Below, piece after piece: positions 19,001-27,355 of a stretch of 64,000 nt of DNA. This DNA comes from JABRWC01 sp039961675. Lineage in GTDB: Bacteria > Planctomycetota > Phycisphaerae > UBA1845 > Fen-1342. A program made the translations under genes and the position numbers. The notes beneath the pieces were generated by a model. That model had not been told where the DNA came from, did no database searches, and was given only the letters and a program-made list of their open reading frames with translations. How positions within the stretch are numbered: position 1 is the first letter of the stretch; the number at the start of each line of letters is the position of its first letter. The stretch is from assembly GCA_039961675.1 (NCBI GenBank), contig JABRWC010000118.1, positions 9,953 through 73,952 of the forward strand. The letters run 5' to 3'.

Positions 19001-20749
19001 GCGACGCTGAGCAGCGCGCAACCGATCGGCACGATGACCTTCGCCGCCACACAATTCACGCTTGCGCCCGGCGCGCAGGCCGAGGCGACCGCGCGCGTCA
19101 GTATTCCCGCCGGCGCGCCGCTCGGCCTGCGCCAGGACTGGCAGATTCTGCTCGGCGACGGCGCCAACCTGCTGGCCACGGCACTGGTCGGCGTGAAGGT
19201 GACGGACGCGCCGAAAGTCATCTACGTCTCGATGGACGGCCTGGCGCCCGGCTATCTCACGCTCAACGCGGCCGGGACGGGACCCGGCTCGCCGGGCGAC
19301 TGGCTCATGCCGAACGTGCAGGCGTTCCTGTCGCGCGCCACACACTTTTCCGGGGCGCTCAGTGATCTTCCGTCGGCGACCGATCACAACCAGACCGGCG
19401 CGCTCACCGGCAGCCACATGGGCGTCAACGGCATCGGCAGCCTGGTCTCGCACTACTACGGCCGCGACAACGACGGCGTTTCCGTGATCAAGGTGCCCAG
19501 CCCGTCACTGCTGCGCCACGGCCCCAAGGGCGCCGAGGTCCTCAGCCTCTTCGACGTCGCCCACGCGTCCAATCCGGACAGCTACTCCGTGCATCTCAGC
19601 GGCAAGTGGTGGGTCGACAACTACGTCGTGGGCGACAAGCCCAGCGGCGGGGGCGACATCGCAGTCGACAGCGAAGGCTGGCCGCAGTACGTGCCCGATC
19701 CCGAGCCTCACGTGATCGGCGACCCGCCCACGGATCCGGACGCCGAGACCGACCCGCCGCTGCCGCCGTGGATTCCCAACTGGGGCACGACGCCGGGGCT
19801 GTTCCCTGCCGACCGCTGGATTATGGAGGGCGCGCTCAAGGTGCTGTCGTACCAGGACCCGGACGTGATGTTCGTCCTCATGGCTGGGCCGGACGACGCC
19901 GGACACATGATGGGCGCCGCCTGGGATCCGAGCCTGTGGGACGACCGCGGAACGCCTGAAATGGGCGACGACGTGAACCTGGTCAACCCGCGCTGCGCCC
20001 GCGAGGGGGTGCTGGACGAGGTCCGCGAGACCGACGCGCTGTTCGGCGAGTTGCTCGACCAGCTTGAGAATCGTGGCATCGCCGATTCGACATATGTGGT
20101 TCTCATGTCCGATCACGGCATGATTTCCTGCTCGCCGCACCGCGCCGACGTGGCCAAGCTGCTCGAATCGCGCGGCTTCTCGCACCGCGACGACTTTGTC
20201 GCCAACGCCGGCGGCCCGATGGCGTTCATCTTCGAGGTGGCGCCGGAACGGCTGGCGGAGTTTGAAGACGTGCTCGAGAACAGCCCGTCGATCTACCCCG
20301 GCTACGACACCAACCCGTGGCTGGTGCTGAACCGGCAGGAGATGCTCACCGGCGTCGATGTGCATACGGGCATCCGCGTGGGAGATCCGGGCGAGATGTA
20401 CAGTGAGTATCTCATCGAGCACGACGACGGCACCAACGACATGGCCGACTGGCCGGATTTCATCATGCTCTTCTTCGACGAAGCGCAGATTCGCCCCATG
20501 CACTTCGAGCCGGTGCTGGGCGAGGAAGACGACCTCAACGGCGAGGCCTTCCAGGGCGGCCACGGCTTCTTCGCCACGCAGCCGTGCGTGCTGGCACTGA
20601 GCGGCCCGCGAGTCCCCGCGGGGCAGATCGTCCCGGACCCGGTGCGCCTGCCGGACATCGCGCCGACGCTGTACCGGTTGCTCGGCTGGACGGCCCCGCC
20701 GAGCGTCCAGGGGCAACCGCTGCCCGGAATCGAGTACGAGGCGCCTTGA
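16097..20749 (+). CDS. Giant secreted multidomain protein: SdrD-B, FG-GAP repeats, dockerin-like motifs, phosphodiesterase
   Basis: This 1550-residue protein starts at ATG 16097, preceded by GGGAGG. A signal peptide spans about residues 18-42. In order there is a prealbumin/SdrD-B-like domain (about 43-105), a run of FG-GAP/VCBS repeats with DLNNDGYLD, DFNHDGWRD and DLDQDGDPD motifs (about 138-510), and a dockerin-like pair (about 629-691). A beta-rich region and a second dockerin-like pair (about 918-975) follow. The C-terminal AP-superfamily domain (about 1040-1550) contains YVSMDGLAPGY, LPSATDHNQTG, DDAGHMMG, MSDHGM and GGHGFFATQP. It probably hydrolyses phosphoesters or nucleotides outside the cell. 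Calcium binding by the Asp-rich repeats is expected from the families. The stop overlaps the downstream esterase start by four bases. Confidence 0.85.
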   Translation: MMADRVIRVSVMTFAAARGLRVSVPVLLVCILAALPAPAAIIAGTVWKDADRSGTRDAGEPGLAGATIYHDANLNGRYDAGEPTAMTNADGAYAFTGLAAGRYFLASLPQARVLPTAPREPALVPPVFIITRGGPRVFSCDDLNNDGYLDIVTSNNFERSVSVAISGAGGTYGPATHYEVGASPRFVLVEDFNHDGWRDLAVTNQHGDSVSVLMNNGDGTFAPQVTYPCDDETFMIAKGDLNEDGDVDLAVINQFGNNLTILLGNGDGTFYTSETIWLGYWPHDVVVQDIDQDGHLDIATANFLVRSVALLWGHGDGTFEPNQYLAVGDRPLHTRIADLDKDGALDLVVENRFSNNVMVMYGNGDRTFTDPAVYPSGEQTHDAALVDVNLDSWLDIVVVGYMSNDVTIYLNTGQRDFSLKGIYPVGGVAPLFAMPLDLDQDGDPDLVVNNYESDDVTTLINDGAGAFSPGPSYPIGQDPRSMVLADLDNNGHTDIVTAAMFDYRVGIIYNAFGRRIVPVGASSVVGGADFGAYESSAQGEPAGGGNRFKLRIGEGSHKNVARVAAAQVSTWPLKLFRTSGAESRHVSLDAVVVDGDPALWDVQLAERAVLLGPAPTVSRADANEPGVLKNRPGDGAVDDADLAILESCFTGPGQFVPPESFETCLQLDLDGDLDIDDNDRDALLADWTGPVITPWARQVELRVTPRAGAPAGSSVRVQILATDTDSGETHSVFAYVTRNFYDPGISPIQRVDWTVERSSKVILARKQRFDLVVYNRGAAADTIEVSVDPVSGFAFEIRDAITLQPRTTYAMAAAPDGATFPESVSPFYIEVTAPANWPFGSTATFRVNARSVNGGMTNGIDLEVVKGGPLWAPSDLRLEEGRRHNVQPGADASFGFQLVNPLPTQRTLTLTAVALPPADVDEDGDVDGDDLSAFAACMDGPDLDAACQPDALSRLDLDGDGDVDVADFATLSSAQPIGTMTFAATQFTLAPGAQAEATARVSIPAGAPLGLRQDWQILLGDGANLLATALVGVKVTDAPKVIYVSMDGLAPGYLTLNAAGTGPGSPGDWLMPNVQAFLSRATHFSGALSDLPSATDHNQTGALTGSHMGVNGIGSLVSHYYGRDNDGVSVIKVPSPSLLRHGPKGAEVLSLFDVAHASNPDSYSVHLSGKWWVDNYVVGDKPSGGGDIAVDSEGWPQYVPDPEPHVIGDPPTDPDAETDPPLPPWIPNWGTTPGLFPADRWIMEGALKVLSYQDPDVMFVLMAGPDDAGHMMGAAWDPSLWDDRGTPEMGDDVNLVNPRCAREGVLDEVRETDALFGELLDQLENRGIADSTYVVLMSDHGMISCSPHRADVAKLLESRGFSHRDDFVANAGGPMAFIFEVAPERLAEFEDVLENSPSIYPGYDTNPWLVLNRQEMLTGVDVHTGIRVGDPGEMYSEYLIEHDDGTNDMADWPDFIMLFFDEAQIRPMHFEPVLGEEDDLNGEAFQGGHGFFATQPCVLALSGPRVPAGQIVPDPVRLPDIAPTLYRLLGWTAPPSVQGQPLPGIEYEAP

Positions 20750-21633
20750 GCCACGACAGGGACCAACAGTATTTCGTGCTCCACGGCGGCCGCGAGCGCC
20801 GCTACCTGGTGCACGAGCCGGCCGGCGCGGCGCCCGGCGCCGCCCTTCCGGTGGTACTGTCGTTGCACGGCGGCGCCGGCTGGGCCGAGATTCAGCGCGC
20901 GCAATCGCGCATGAACGAGGTCGCCGACCGGCACGGCTTTCTGGTCGTCTATCCCGACGGCACCGGCCGCACGCGGATGAAGACCTGGAACGCCGGGACG
21001 TGCTGCGGCTATGCCGTCGAGGCGCAGGTCGACGACGTGGGCTTCATCGCGACGTTGCTCGACGATCTCGCGGTGCTGCACGCCATCGATGCCACGCGCG
21101 TCTACGCGTGCGGCATGAGCAACGGCGGCATGCTCTGCTACCGCCTGGCGTGCGAGCTGCCCGACCGCATCGCCGCCATCGGCGTCGTCGCCGGCGACAT
21201 GGGCGTGGACGGCCCGCGGCCGGCGCGGCCGGTGCCCGTGATTCACTTCCACGGCCTGCTGGACGAGAATGCGCGCTTTCACGGCGGCATCGGCAGCAAC
21301 CAGGTGCTGCCGGTCCCGCATCGCTCGATCCCGGAGACGATCGCGTGGTGGGTGCGCGCGAACCGCTGCGCGCCGGAGCCGCGCATCACGCGCGAGCCGG
21401 ATTGCGAGATTCACTCGTACGCGCCGCCGCCGGACGGCGACGGCGCGCCGGTCGAGCTGTACGTCCTGCCGGGCGGCGGGCACACCTGGCCGGGCGGCGT
21501 CGACGTCACGCAGCGGTTCAATACCGGCCCGCTGATTTCGAGCGTGGACGCGAGCGAGCTGATGTGGCGCTTCTTCGCCCGGTTTGCACAGCGTCCCGGT
21601 GCGACGGGCCGCGAGTCGCGGAGTTTGAAATGA
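20746..21633 (+). CDS. Esterase, PHB depolymerase/LpqC-like, paralogue of 15001
   Basis: The 295-residue product matches the esterase at 15001 throughout: ERRYLVHEPAG, SLHGGAGW, YPDGTGRTR, TWNAGTCCG, GMSNGGM (nucleophile), HFHGLLDE and GGGHTWPGG. The probable start is TTG at 20746 inside a TTGA overlap with the preceding stop, implying translational coupling. There is no signal peptide in this reading, so either it is cytoplasmic or export information has been lost. A later GTG in YFVLHGG is possible. Its product and the giant phosphodiesterase protein should be made in a fixed ratio. Confidence 0.8.
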   Translation: MSHDRDQQYFVLHGGRERRYLVHEPAGAAPGAALPVVLSLHGGAGWAEIQRAQSRMNEVADRHGFLVVYPDGTGRTRMKTWNAGTCCGYAVEAQVDDVGFIATLLDDLAVLHAIDATRVYACGMSNGGMLCYRLACELPDRIAAIGVVAGDMGVDGPRPARPVPVIHFHGLLDENARFHGGIGSNQVLPVPHRSIPETIAWWVRANRCAPEPRITREPDCEIHSYAPPPDGDGAPVELYVLPGGGHTWPGGVDVTQRFNTGPLISSVDASELMWRFFARFAQRPGATGRESRSLK

Positions 21634-21675
21634 GCCATCGGCCGCGACTGTCCATCGCCAGCCTCCGCGAGCGGC

Positions 21676-23268
21676 TCAGCGCGCGTATTCGACGGCGCGG
21701 ATTTCGCGCAGCACGGTGACCTTGATTTCGCCCGGATAGGTCATCGTCTTCTCGATCTGCATCGCCAGGTCGCGGGCGAGCTTCAGAGACGAGCGGTCAT
21801 CCACGCGCGCGGCGTCTACGATCACCCGCACTTCGCGCCCGGCCTCCACCGCGTACGCCTGCCGCACGCCGGGAAACGCCGTCGCGATCGCCTCCAGTTC
21901 CTGCAAGCGCTTGATGTAGCGCTCGAGCGACTCGCGGCGTCCGCCGGGGCGCGCGGCGCTGATCGCGTCAGCCGCGGTCACGAGGGGCGTGTACGGGTGC
22001 GTGGCGGCGATGTCGCCGTGGTGGCCGGCGATGGCGTTGATGACGGCGGGGTGCTCGTTGAAGCGCTTGCAGAACTCGGCCCCGATCTGCGTGTGCGTGC
22101 CCTCAACGTCGTGGTCGAGGGCCTTGCCGATGTCGTGGAGCAGCCCGCAGCGGCGGGCCAGCGCGGCGTCGAGCCCCAGCTCGTCGCCCATGATGCCGCA
22201 TAGGAACGCGACCTCGATGCTGTGCCGCAGGACGTTCTGGCCGTAGCTGGTGCGGAACTGGAGTCGGCCAAGCAGTTCGATGACCTTGCGATGCAGGCCG
22301 CCGACGTTGGTCTCCTGCGCGGCCTGCTTGCCCGCCTCCACGATCCGTTCCTCGACCTCCTGCTGTGCGGACGAAACGAGCTCCTCGATCCGCGTGGGGT
22401 GAATGCGCCCGTCCTTCACCAGGCGCTCCAGCGAGAGGCGGGCGGTCTCCTTGCGCACCGGGTCGAAGCAGGAGATGCTGACAATCCCCGGCGTGTCGTC
22501 GACGATGACCGTCACGCCGGTCGCCTTTTCGAACGCGCGGATGTTGCGGCCCTCGCGGCCGATGATGCGGCCCTTCATGTCGTCGGAGGGCACGTCGATG
22601 GTGGCGACGGTGGATTCGCAGGTGTGCTCGGCGGCGTAGCGCTGGATGGCCTCGATTGTGATCTGGCGGGCCTTGGCGCGGGCGTTCTCCTGGGCGTGCG
22701 TGATGATCCGCTCGACCATCTGCCCGGCTTCGTGCTCGACCTCGGCCTCCATCCGCTTGAGACACTGCGCGCGGGCCTCGTCGACCGTGAGCCGCGCGAC
22801 GCGAAGCAGCTCCTCGCGCTGCTCGGCTAGCGTCTGGTCGAGTTTGCTGCGCGTCTCAGCGACCTGTTTTTCGGCCGCGGCCAGGCGCTGCTCGGCATCC
22901 TCGATCTTCTTCTCTTTCGTGTTCAGGACGTCGAGTTTCTTGTCGAGCGTGTCCTCGCGCTTGCTCAGCCGCCGCTCGGCGGCCTTGAGCTCCTCGCGGG
23001 TCTCGGCGGTCTCGCGCTCGAAGCGCTCCATGGCTTCGAGCAGCTTCTTCTGCGCTTCGACCTCGGCGGTGCGGAGGAGCTCATCGCCGCGCTGCCTTGC
23101 GTCGGCGAGAATTCGCTCGGCCTCGGCCTGTCGCTGGGTGAGGAGGGTCCGGCCGCGGGCGCGCAGCGCCAGCGCGGCCCCGGCTGCCCCGAGGGCGGCA
23201 AACACCGCCGCTACCAGGACATACGGGACGACGCCCCCTCCGTCGGCAAGGGGAAACGTGAACACCAT
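21676..23268 (-). CDS. rny: Ribonuclease Y
   Basis: A 530-residue membrane-anchored endoribonuclease that starts mRNA decay. An N-terminal membrane segment (about 14-35) is followed by a long charged coiled coil (about 40-215), a KH RNA-binding domain with GRIIGREGRNIRAFE (about 220-285) and an HD metal-dependent hydrolase domain with His378-Asp379 in LLHDIGKALDH. The length matches the usual 515-530 residues. ATG at 23268 is used. It is convergent with the esterase gene, with only 42 bases between stops. Confidence 0.97.
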   Translation of the reverse strand: MVFTFPLADGGGVVPYVLVAAVFAALGAAGAALALRARGRTLLTQRQAEAERILADARQRGDELLRTAEVEAQKKLLEAMERFERETAETREELKAAERRLSKREDTLDKKLDVLNTKEKKIEDAEQRLAAAEKQVAETRSKLDQTLAEQREELLRVARLTVDEARAQCLKRMEAEVEHEAGQMVERIITHAQENARAKARQITIEAIQRYAAEHTCESTVATIDVPSDDMKGRIIGREGRNIRAFEKATGVTVIVDDTPGIVSISCFDPVRKETARLSLERLVKDGRIHPTRIEELVSSAQQEVEERIVEAGKQAAQETNVGGLHRKVIELLGRLQFRTSYGQNVLRHSIEVAFLCGIMGDELGLDAALARRCGLLHDIGKALDHDVEGTHTQIGAEFCKRFNEHPAVINAIAGHHGDIAATHPYTPLVTAADAISAARPGGRRESLERYIKRLQELEAIATAFPGVRQAYAVEAGREVRVIVDAARVDDRSSLKLARDLAMQIEKTMTYPGEIKVTVLREIRAVEYAR

Positions 23269-23772
23269 GATTGGAAGGTCCGTGAGTCAAAAGAAAACCC
23301 GGTCAACCCGGTCGGGTCGTTGAACCCGACCCCGGTCGATGGGGCCGGCCGGAGCGTGCGTGGCCTCGCAGACAGATTTGCCGGCGCTGACGCGCCGGGA
23401 TCAGAAATCGGCTGACGGACGGCGATCAGGCGCTTCGATCGTTCACGTTATGGTCGTGCGTCGCGATCGTGAATGAAATAATCGTCCCGTATGAAACTCG
23501 ACGCATCCGTATTCCTGGACGGCTCCCGCCGGCGCGGCTGCGCCGCCGGGTGGCGCCCGACGTCAATTCGCCGTTCCATGGGCCCGTTGTCTGATGCAAG
23601 ACTGCACCCGATCTTCACGCGGGCGGCCCATCGATAATCAATTCGCACGGAATCATTATATTGGCCGAACGCGGCTTCGCCAGTCGCAATCTTCCCCTTC
23701 AGGAGTGCTCCCGCTTGCCCATCCACCATGCGCAGGTCGCGGGCAGCCCGCCTCTTGCGTGGCCCGCGCGCG
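23269..23772. other. Divergent intergenic region upstream of rny and a small membrane protein
   Basis: These 504 bases separate two divergently transcribed genes. A TATATT at 23657-23662 could be a -10 for the rightward gene, but no good -35 lies 16-18 bases before it. Near the rny side there is a perfect inverted repeat, listed separately. I find no convincing RNA gene or coding frame. Confidence 0.4.
23310..23331 (-). promoter_or_regulatory. Perfect hairpin in the rny 5' leader
   Basis: GGTCGGGT (23310-23317) and ACCCGACC (23324-23331) form a perfect eight-base stem with a six-base loop, about 40 bases upstream of the rny start codon. A hairpin here could influence stability or translation of the rny mRNA, which would fit known autoregulation of RNases. 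The regulatory role is inference. Confidence 0.4.
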
Positions 23773-24297
23773 ATGACTACGATCTTTCGGGAGCGGTTTG
23801 TCGCCGCTCGGCCTTGGCGGATGGAGCGCATGGACACGCCGAGCGGGGCGCGCCGAATGTCGCCGTGGCCCGGCACGCCGCTATGGATCGTCGCGGTACT
23901 TCTGGCGTTCATCGCTGGGACGCTCTGGACCGGGTCGGGGAACCCGTCCGCCGGCCTGGCGCTGGCCCAGGTCGGGCAACTTGCCGGCGCTCGCGGCGTG
24001 TATGCGTTTGCCGGACAGATCGACCGCACGCGGCACGGGCTTTACATGCTCGACATTGAGCAAGGCACGGTCTGGTGCTACGCGCTCGAGAATGAGAACG
24101 CCGTCACGAAATTGCGCCTAATTGCAGGCCGGTCATGGATTTACGATAGGTATCTGCGCGACTTCAATTGCGCCTCGCCGAGCGTCGGTGAGATTCAGCG
24201 CCTCGTGGCGCTCCAGCGCGAGATGACGCCCGCTTCCACTACGCAACCCCAGCAGGCCGAATTGGAAGCCGGACCTGCCCGAAGGGAAACCCCGTAA
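23773..24297 (+). CDS. Small membrane-anchored hypothetical protein
   Basis: The product is 174 residues with ATG at 23773; in-frame ATGs at 23821 and 23830 are alternatives. A single membrane segment (about 36-55, PLWIVAVLLAFIAGTLWTG) is followed by a conserved-looking extracytoplasmic part. This includes GVYAFAGQIDRTRHGLYMLD, TVWCYALE and YDRYLRDFNCASP, and a polar tail. I do not recognise a named family. It is 14 bases upstream of the HTH protein at 24312, so they are probably co-transcribed. Confidence 0.65.
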   Translation: MTTIFRERFVAARPWRMERMDTPSGARRMSPWPGTPLWIVAVLLAFIAGTLWTGSGNPSAGLALAQVGQLAGARGVYAFAGQIDRTRHGLYMLDIEQGTVWCYALENENAVTKLRLIAGRSWIYDRYLRDFNCASPSVGEIQRLVALQREMTPASTTQPQQAELEAGPARRETP

Positions 24298-24311
24298 GAG
24301 GATCGCTGCCG

Positions 24312-25205
24312 ATGGCCAAGCCTTTCTATTCCATCGACGAAGTCTGCCTCATGCTTGGCAAGGACCAGGAGCAGATTCGGGCCATGGTCCGCCAGGGCGC
24401 CCTGCGCGAGTTCCGCGACGCCGGCAAGATCTTCTTCAAAGCCGAGGACGTCGACAAGCTTCGTGGTGGCGCGTCGAAGGAAGACACCGGCGAGATCACG
24501 CTCGAACCGGCCGACACCGAGCCTTCGTACAGCCCCGACCAGTTGCCCGGCCTCTCCGATACGCCGCTGTCTGGCTCCGGTTCCGGCTCTGGGATGATCA
24601 GCCTGGAGCCCGTGGACGAGGAGACCCAGAAGCCCAAGAAGGAAGGCACGGTCGTTTCGGCCAGCGGCATCGGCGTCTTCGACGACGACGAGCTCGAGAT
24701 CGACGCCGACCCGATGGCCAAGACGCACATCACGACCGGCGCCGTCGGCGACAAGATCGGCTTGGAAGGATCGGGCCTGCTCGACCTCCAACGCGAGGCG
24801 GACGACACCTCGCTGGGCGCGGAGCTTCTCGACGAGATTTATCCCGGCGAAGAGGAGGCGCCGCCGGCTCAACGTTCGGCGGTCGTCGCCGCGCCGGCCG
24901 CCGAGGAGGAGCCCGAGGCCGAGGCGGCCGTGGAAGCCGTCGCGCCGGAGCCCGAATCGCTCGTGATGCGCACGACGGCGGGGGACCCGGCGGAGGGCAT
25001 GTTCGGCGGGCTGCTCGTCGGCGTGCTGCTCGTGCTGGCGACGACCGGCAGCGTGGCGGCCGCGCTGTTCCAGGGTTTCCTGCCGGACTACGCGCGGCTG
25101 TTCAGCAACCAGTTCTGGTTCCTGCTGGGAGGCGCGGCGCTGGTGCCGATTCTCACGCTGCTGGTCGGTTGGCTGGTCGGCCGGATGACGGCTGGACGGG
25201 CCTAG
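24312..25205 (+). CDS. MerR/excisionase-type HTH protein with acidic linker and two membrane segments
   Basis: A 297-residue protein with an unusual layout. Residues about 5-55 are a MerR/excisionase-like helix-turn-helix (SIDEVCLMLGKDQEQIRAMV, then LREFRDAGKIFFKAEDV). Residues 55-230 form an acidic low-complexity linker rich in Asp, Glu, Ser and Gly. Two hydrophobic helices (about 232-255 and 265-290) at the C-terminus should anchor it in the membrane. The HTH would face the cytoplasm. It might tether DNA or use the helix-turn-helix for protein contacts. Function is not known to me. Confidence 0.75.
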   Translation: MAKPFYSIDEVCLMLGKDQEQIRAMVRQGALREFRDAGKIFFKAEDVDKLRGGASKEDTGEITLEPADTEPSYSPDQLPGLSDTPLSGSGSGSGMISLEPVDEETQKPKKEGTVVSASGIGVFDDDELEIDADPMAKTHITTGAVGDKIGLEGSGLLDLQREADDTSLGAELLDEIYPGEEEAPPAQRSAVVAAPAAEEEPEAEAAVEAVAPEPESLVMRTTAGDPAEGMFGGLLVGVLLVLATTGSVAAALFQGFLPDYARLFSNQFWFLLGGAALVPILTLLVGWLVGRMTAGRA

Positions 25206-25468
25206 CGAACGACGCACCGATGGTGTCGCTTCCCGGGCCGGCTTGCTCAGGAGCGCCGCGGGAGGACGAAGCACCCCTCATCGCAATTCGCGCACAACTT
25301 GAACCGCAGATTTCTCAACTCGCTCCCGCTCGACTCGGAATGACCCGGCAGGGTCGCCGCGCGACGTGAACGGCACGTACGCACCCGTTTCACAGGGGCG
25401 CGGCGCAGGATAGCATGCGCCGCCCGCTCTTTCTGGGCCTTCGATCTCGAACCTGCGGGAGCATCTCG
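25206..25468. other. Gap before the nucleoside transporter, with a hairpin
   Basis: GCGGCGCA (25400-25407) and TGCGCCGC (25416-25423) form a perfect eight-base stem with an eight-base loop, followed by a weakly T-rich CGCTCTTTCTGG. It could be a terminator for the 23773-25205 genes or a leader structure for the transporter. I see no riboswitch I can name in the 263 bases. Confidence 0.35.
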
Positions 25469-26758
25469 ATGAACCCGTACCAGGGGCTGCTCGGAATTCT
25501 CGTGCTCATCGCGCTCTGCTACGTGCTTTCGTACCATCCACGCCGCGTGTCCGTTCGCATGATTCTTGTCGGCGTCGGACTGCAATTCGCGTTCGCCTGG
25601 GCGCTGCTTCGCTTTCCGCCGCTCGCGGCAGCGTTCGACTTCGCGGCCGCGGTGTTCAATCGCATTATCTCATTCGCGGAACCGGGCAGCCGGTTTCTGT
25701 TCGGCGAGCTGGTGGGTGCGCGCGAGCCGTGGGGATTTCTGTTCGCGTTCCGCGTCCTGCCGGTGATCATCTTCTTCGCGTCGTTCATGTCGGTGCTGTA
25801 CCACTTCGGGATCATGCAGCGCGTCATTGCGGCCCTGGCGTGGCTGCTCCGCGGCACGGTGGGCGTCACGGGGGCGGAGGCAATGTCGGTTTCCGCCAAC
25901 ATCTTCGTCGGGCAGACCGAAGCGCCGCTGTGCGTGAAGCCGTTCGTGGCTTCGATGACCCGCTCGCAGATTCTGTGCCTCATGACCGGTGGCTTCGCCA
26001 CGATCGCCGGCAGCGTCATGGCCGCCTACGTCGGCCTGCTCGGTGGCGACGACCCGGCGATGCGGGTGCTCTACGCCAAGCACCTGATGATCGCCAGCGT
26101 CATGTCGGCCCCCGCGGCGCTGGTGTGCGCCAAGATCATCCTCCCGGAAACGGAGCACCCGACGGACGAGCGCCTTTCGGCCATGCGGCTGGAGCAGGGC
26201 ACGCGCAATGTCTTTGATGCCGCCGCGGCCGGCGCGACCGACGGGCTGCGGCTGGCCGCGAACGTGGCCGCTATGCTGGCGGCGTTCGTGGCGCTGCTGG
26301 CGCTGGTCAACTATCCGCTCGAAGCGCTGAGCGACTGGACGCCCGTCCGCGCCTGGCGCGAAGCCCACGGCGTGCCCGTCGTAAACCTCCAGCAGCTTCT
26401 GGGCTGGCTGCTTGCGCCATTGGCCTGGACGATGAGCGTGCCGTGGGAGGACTGCGGCACGTTCGGCGCGCTGTTGGGCGAGAAGCTCATCGCGACCGAG
26501 TTCATCGCGTACACGTCGCTGGCGCGCGAGATGCACGCCGCCCAGCCGATGATCGGCGACCGCGCGGCGCAGATCGCGACCTACGCCTTGTGCGGATTCG
26601 CAAACTTCCCCTCGATCGCGATCCAGATCGGCGGACTCACCGGAATCGCCCCGAACCGCCGCAGCGATTTCGCCACGCTCGGCCTGCGCGCGATGCTCGG
26701 CGGAGCGTTCGCGTCGTGGATGACCGCGGCGGTGGCGAGCGTGTTTCTGCCGGCGTGA
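25469..26758 (+). CDS. Concentrative nucleoside transporter (NupC/CNT family)
   Basis: The product is 429 residues and highly hydrophobic. It should import nucleosides with Na+ or H+ across the inner membrane. The CNT signature is clear: IFVGQTEAPLCVKPF (about 147-161) and a matching second half with LIATEFIAYTSL and YALCGFANFPSIAIQIGG. These carry the Glu/Gln and Phe/Ser substrate-site residues of the two re-entrant repeats. ATG at 25469 has GGGAG nine bases upstream and gives the usual short N-terminus MNPYQGLLG. An 18-codon upstream extension is unlikely. Confidence 0.93.
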   Translation: MNPYQGLLGILVLIALCYVLSYHPRRVSVRMILVGVGLQFAFAWALLRFPPLAAAFDFAAAVFNRIISFAEPGSRFLFGELVGAREPWGFLFAFRVLPVIIFFASFMSVLYHFGIMQRVIAALAWLLRGTVGVTGAEAMSVSANIFVGQTEAPLCVKPFVASMTRSQILCLMTGGFATIAGSVMAAYVGLLGGDDPAMRVLYAKHLMIASVMSAPAALVCAKIILPETEHPTDERLSAMRLEQGTRNVFDAAAAGATDGLRLAANVAAMLAAFVALLALVNYPLEALSDWTPVRAWREAHGVPVVNLQQLLGWLLAPLAWTMSVPWEDCGTFGALLGEKLIATEFIAYTSLAREMHAAQPMIGDRAAQIATYALCGFANFPSIAIQIGGLTGIAPNRRSDFATLGLRAMLGGAFASWMTAAVASVFLPA

Positions 26759-26836
26759 GCGGTGCAACCCCGCGCGACGAACCGCCGTTCGGAACGGTCG
26801 CGGGCCCGACTCGTGGATAGCGCGCGGAGCTGCGGC

Positions 26837-26865
26837 TTGTCGGGCGCGGCGCGCTCGGATATAAG
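26837..26865 (+). promoter_or_regulatory. Sigma70-type promoter for the Clp N-domain gene
   Basis: TTGTCG at 26837-26842 and TATAAG at 26860-26865 are separated by exactly 17 bases and lie 31 bases before the ATG at 26897. This is one of the best consensus matches seen by eye in the window. Confidence 0.6.
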
Positions 26866-26896
26866 AAAACGCGTCGTTGCGGGAACAGGGTCCGGT

Positions 26897-27355
26897 ATGT
26901 CGTATCCCCGGCTGAACACGGCGGCGAACGAGATTGTCCGCAAGGTCGCGCAGGACATCGCGTACGAGTTCGGACTCGACTACGTCGGGACCGAGCACAT
27001 CCTGCTCGGCATTCTGAGGCACAACCAGGGCGTGGGCGCCCAGGTTCTCGCCGCGCTGGGCGTCGATGAGCGGAAGGCCCGCAAGAAGGTCGAGGAGTTG
27101 ATGCAGCGGGCCAAGGAAGACACCTGGGTCTTCGGCCGCCTGCCGGGCTCGCCGCACTACCGCAACGTGGTCGCGCTGGCGATCGACGAGGCCACGCAAC
27201 TCGAGGCGAAGGAGATCGGCAGCGAACACCTGCTGCTGGGGCTGCTGCGCGAGGAAGGCAGCACCGCCCAGACCGTGCTGGGGGAGCTGGGCGTCACGCT
27301 GCGGAAATGCCGGGCCGAGGTGCTGCGCGTGCTCTCCACCGCCCGCGGGTCGTGA
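26897..27355 (+). CDS. Stand-alone Clp N-terminal (ClpC/ClpA R) domain protein
   Basis: A 152-residue protein made only of two Clp N repeats (about 1-77 and 78-150). The paired motifs are GTEHILLGILRHNQGVGAQVL and GSEHLLLGLLREEGSTAQTVL. In ClpC these repeats bind adaptors or substrates, but no AAA+ ATPase module follows. It may act as an adaptor or competitor for a Clp ATPase encoded elsewhere, or bind damaged proteins itself. ATG at 26897 lies close behind a strong promoter. Longer upstream readings would pass through that promoter and are rejected. Confidence 0.85.
   Translation: MSYPRLNTAANEIVRKVAQDIAYEFGLDYVGTEHILLGILRHNQGVGAQVLAALGVDERKARKKVEELMQRAKEDTWVFGRLPGSPHYRNVVALAIDEATQLEAKEIGSEHLLLGLLREEGSTAQTVLGELGVTLRKCRAEVLRVLSTARGS

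Noticed and set aside
17027..19453. 808-codon minus-strand frame opposite the FG-GAP/phosphodiesterase gene
   Set aside because: Val/Asp/His/Arg-rich shadow of the repeat-containing gene, with no motifs or ribosome binding site.
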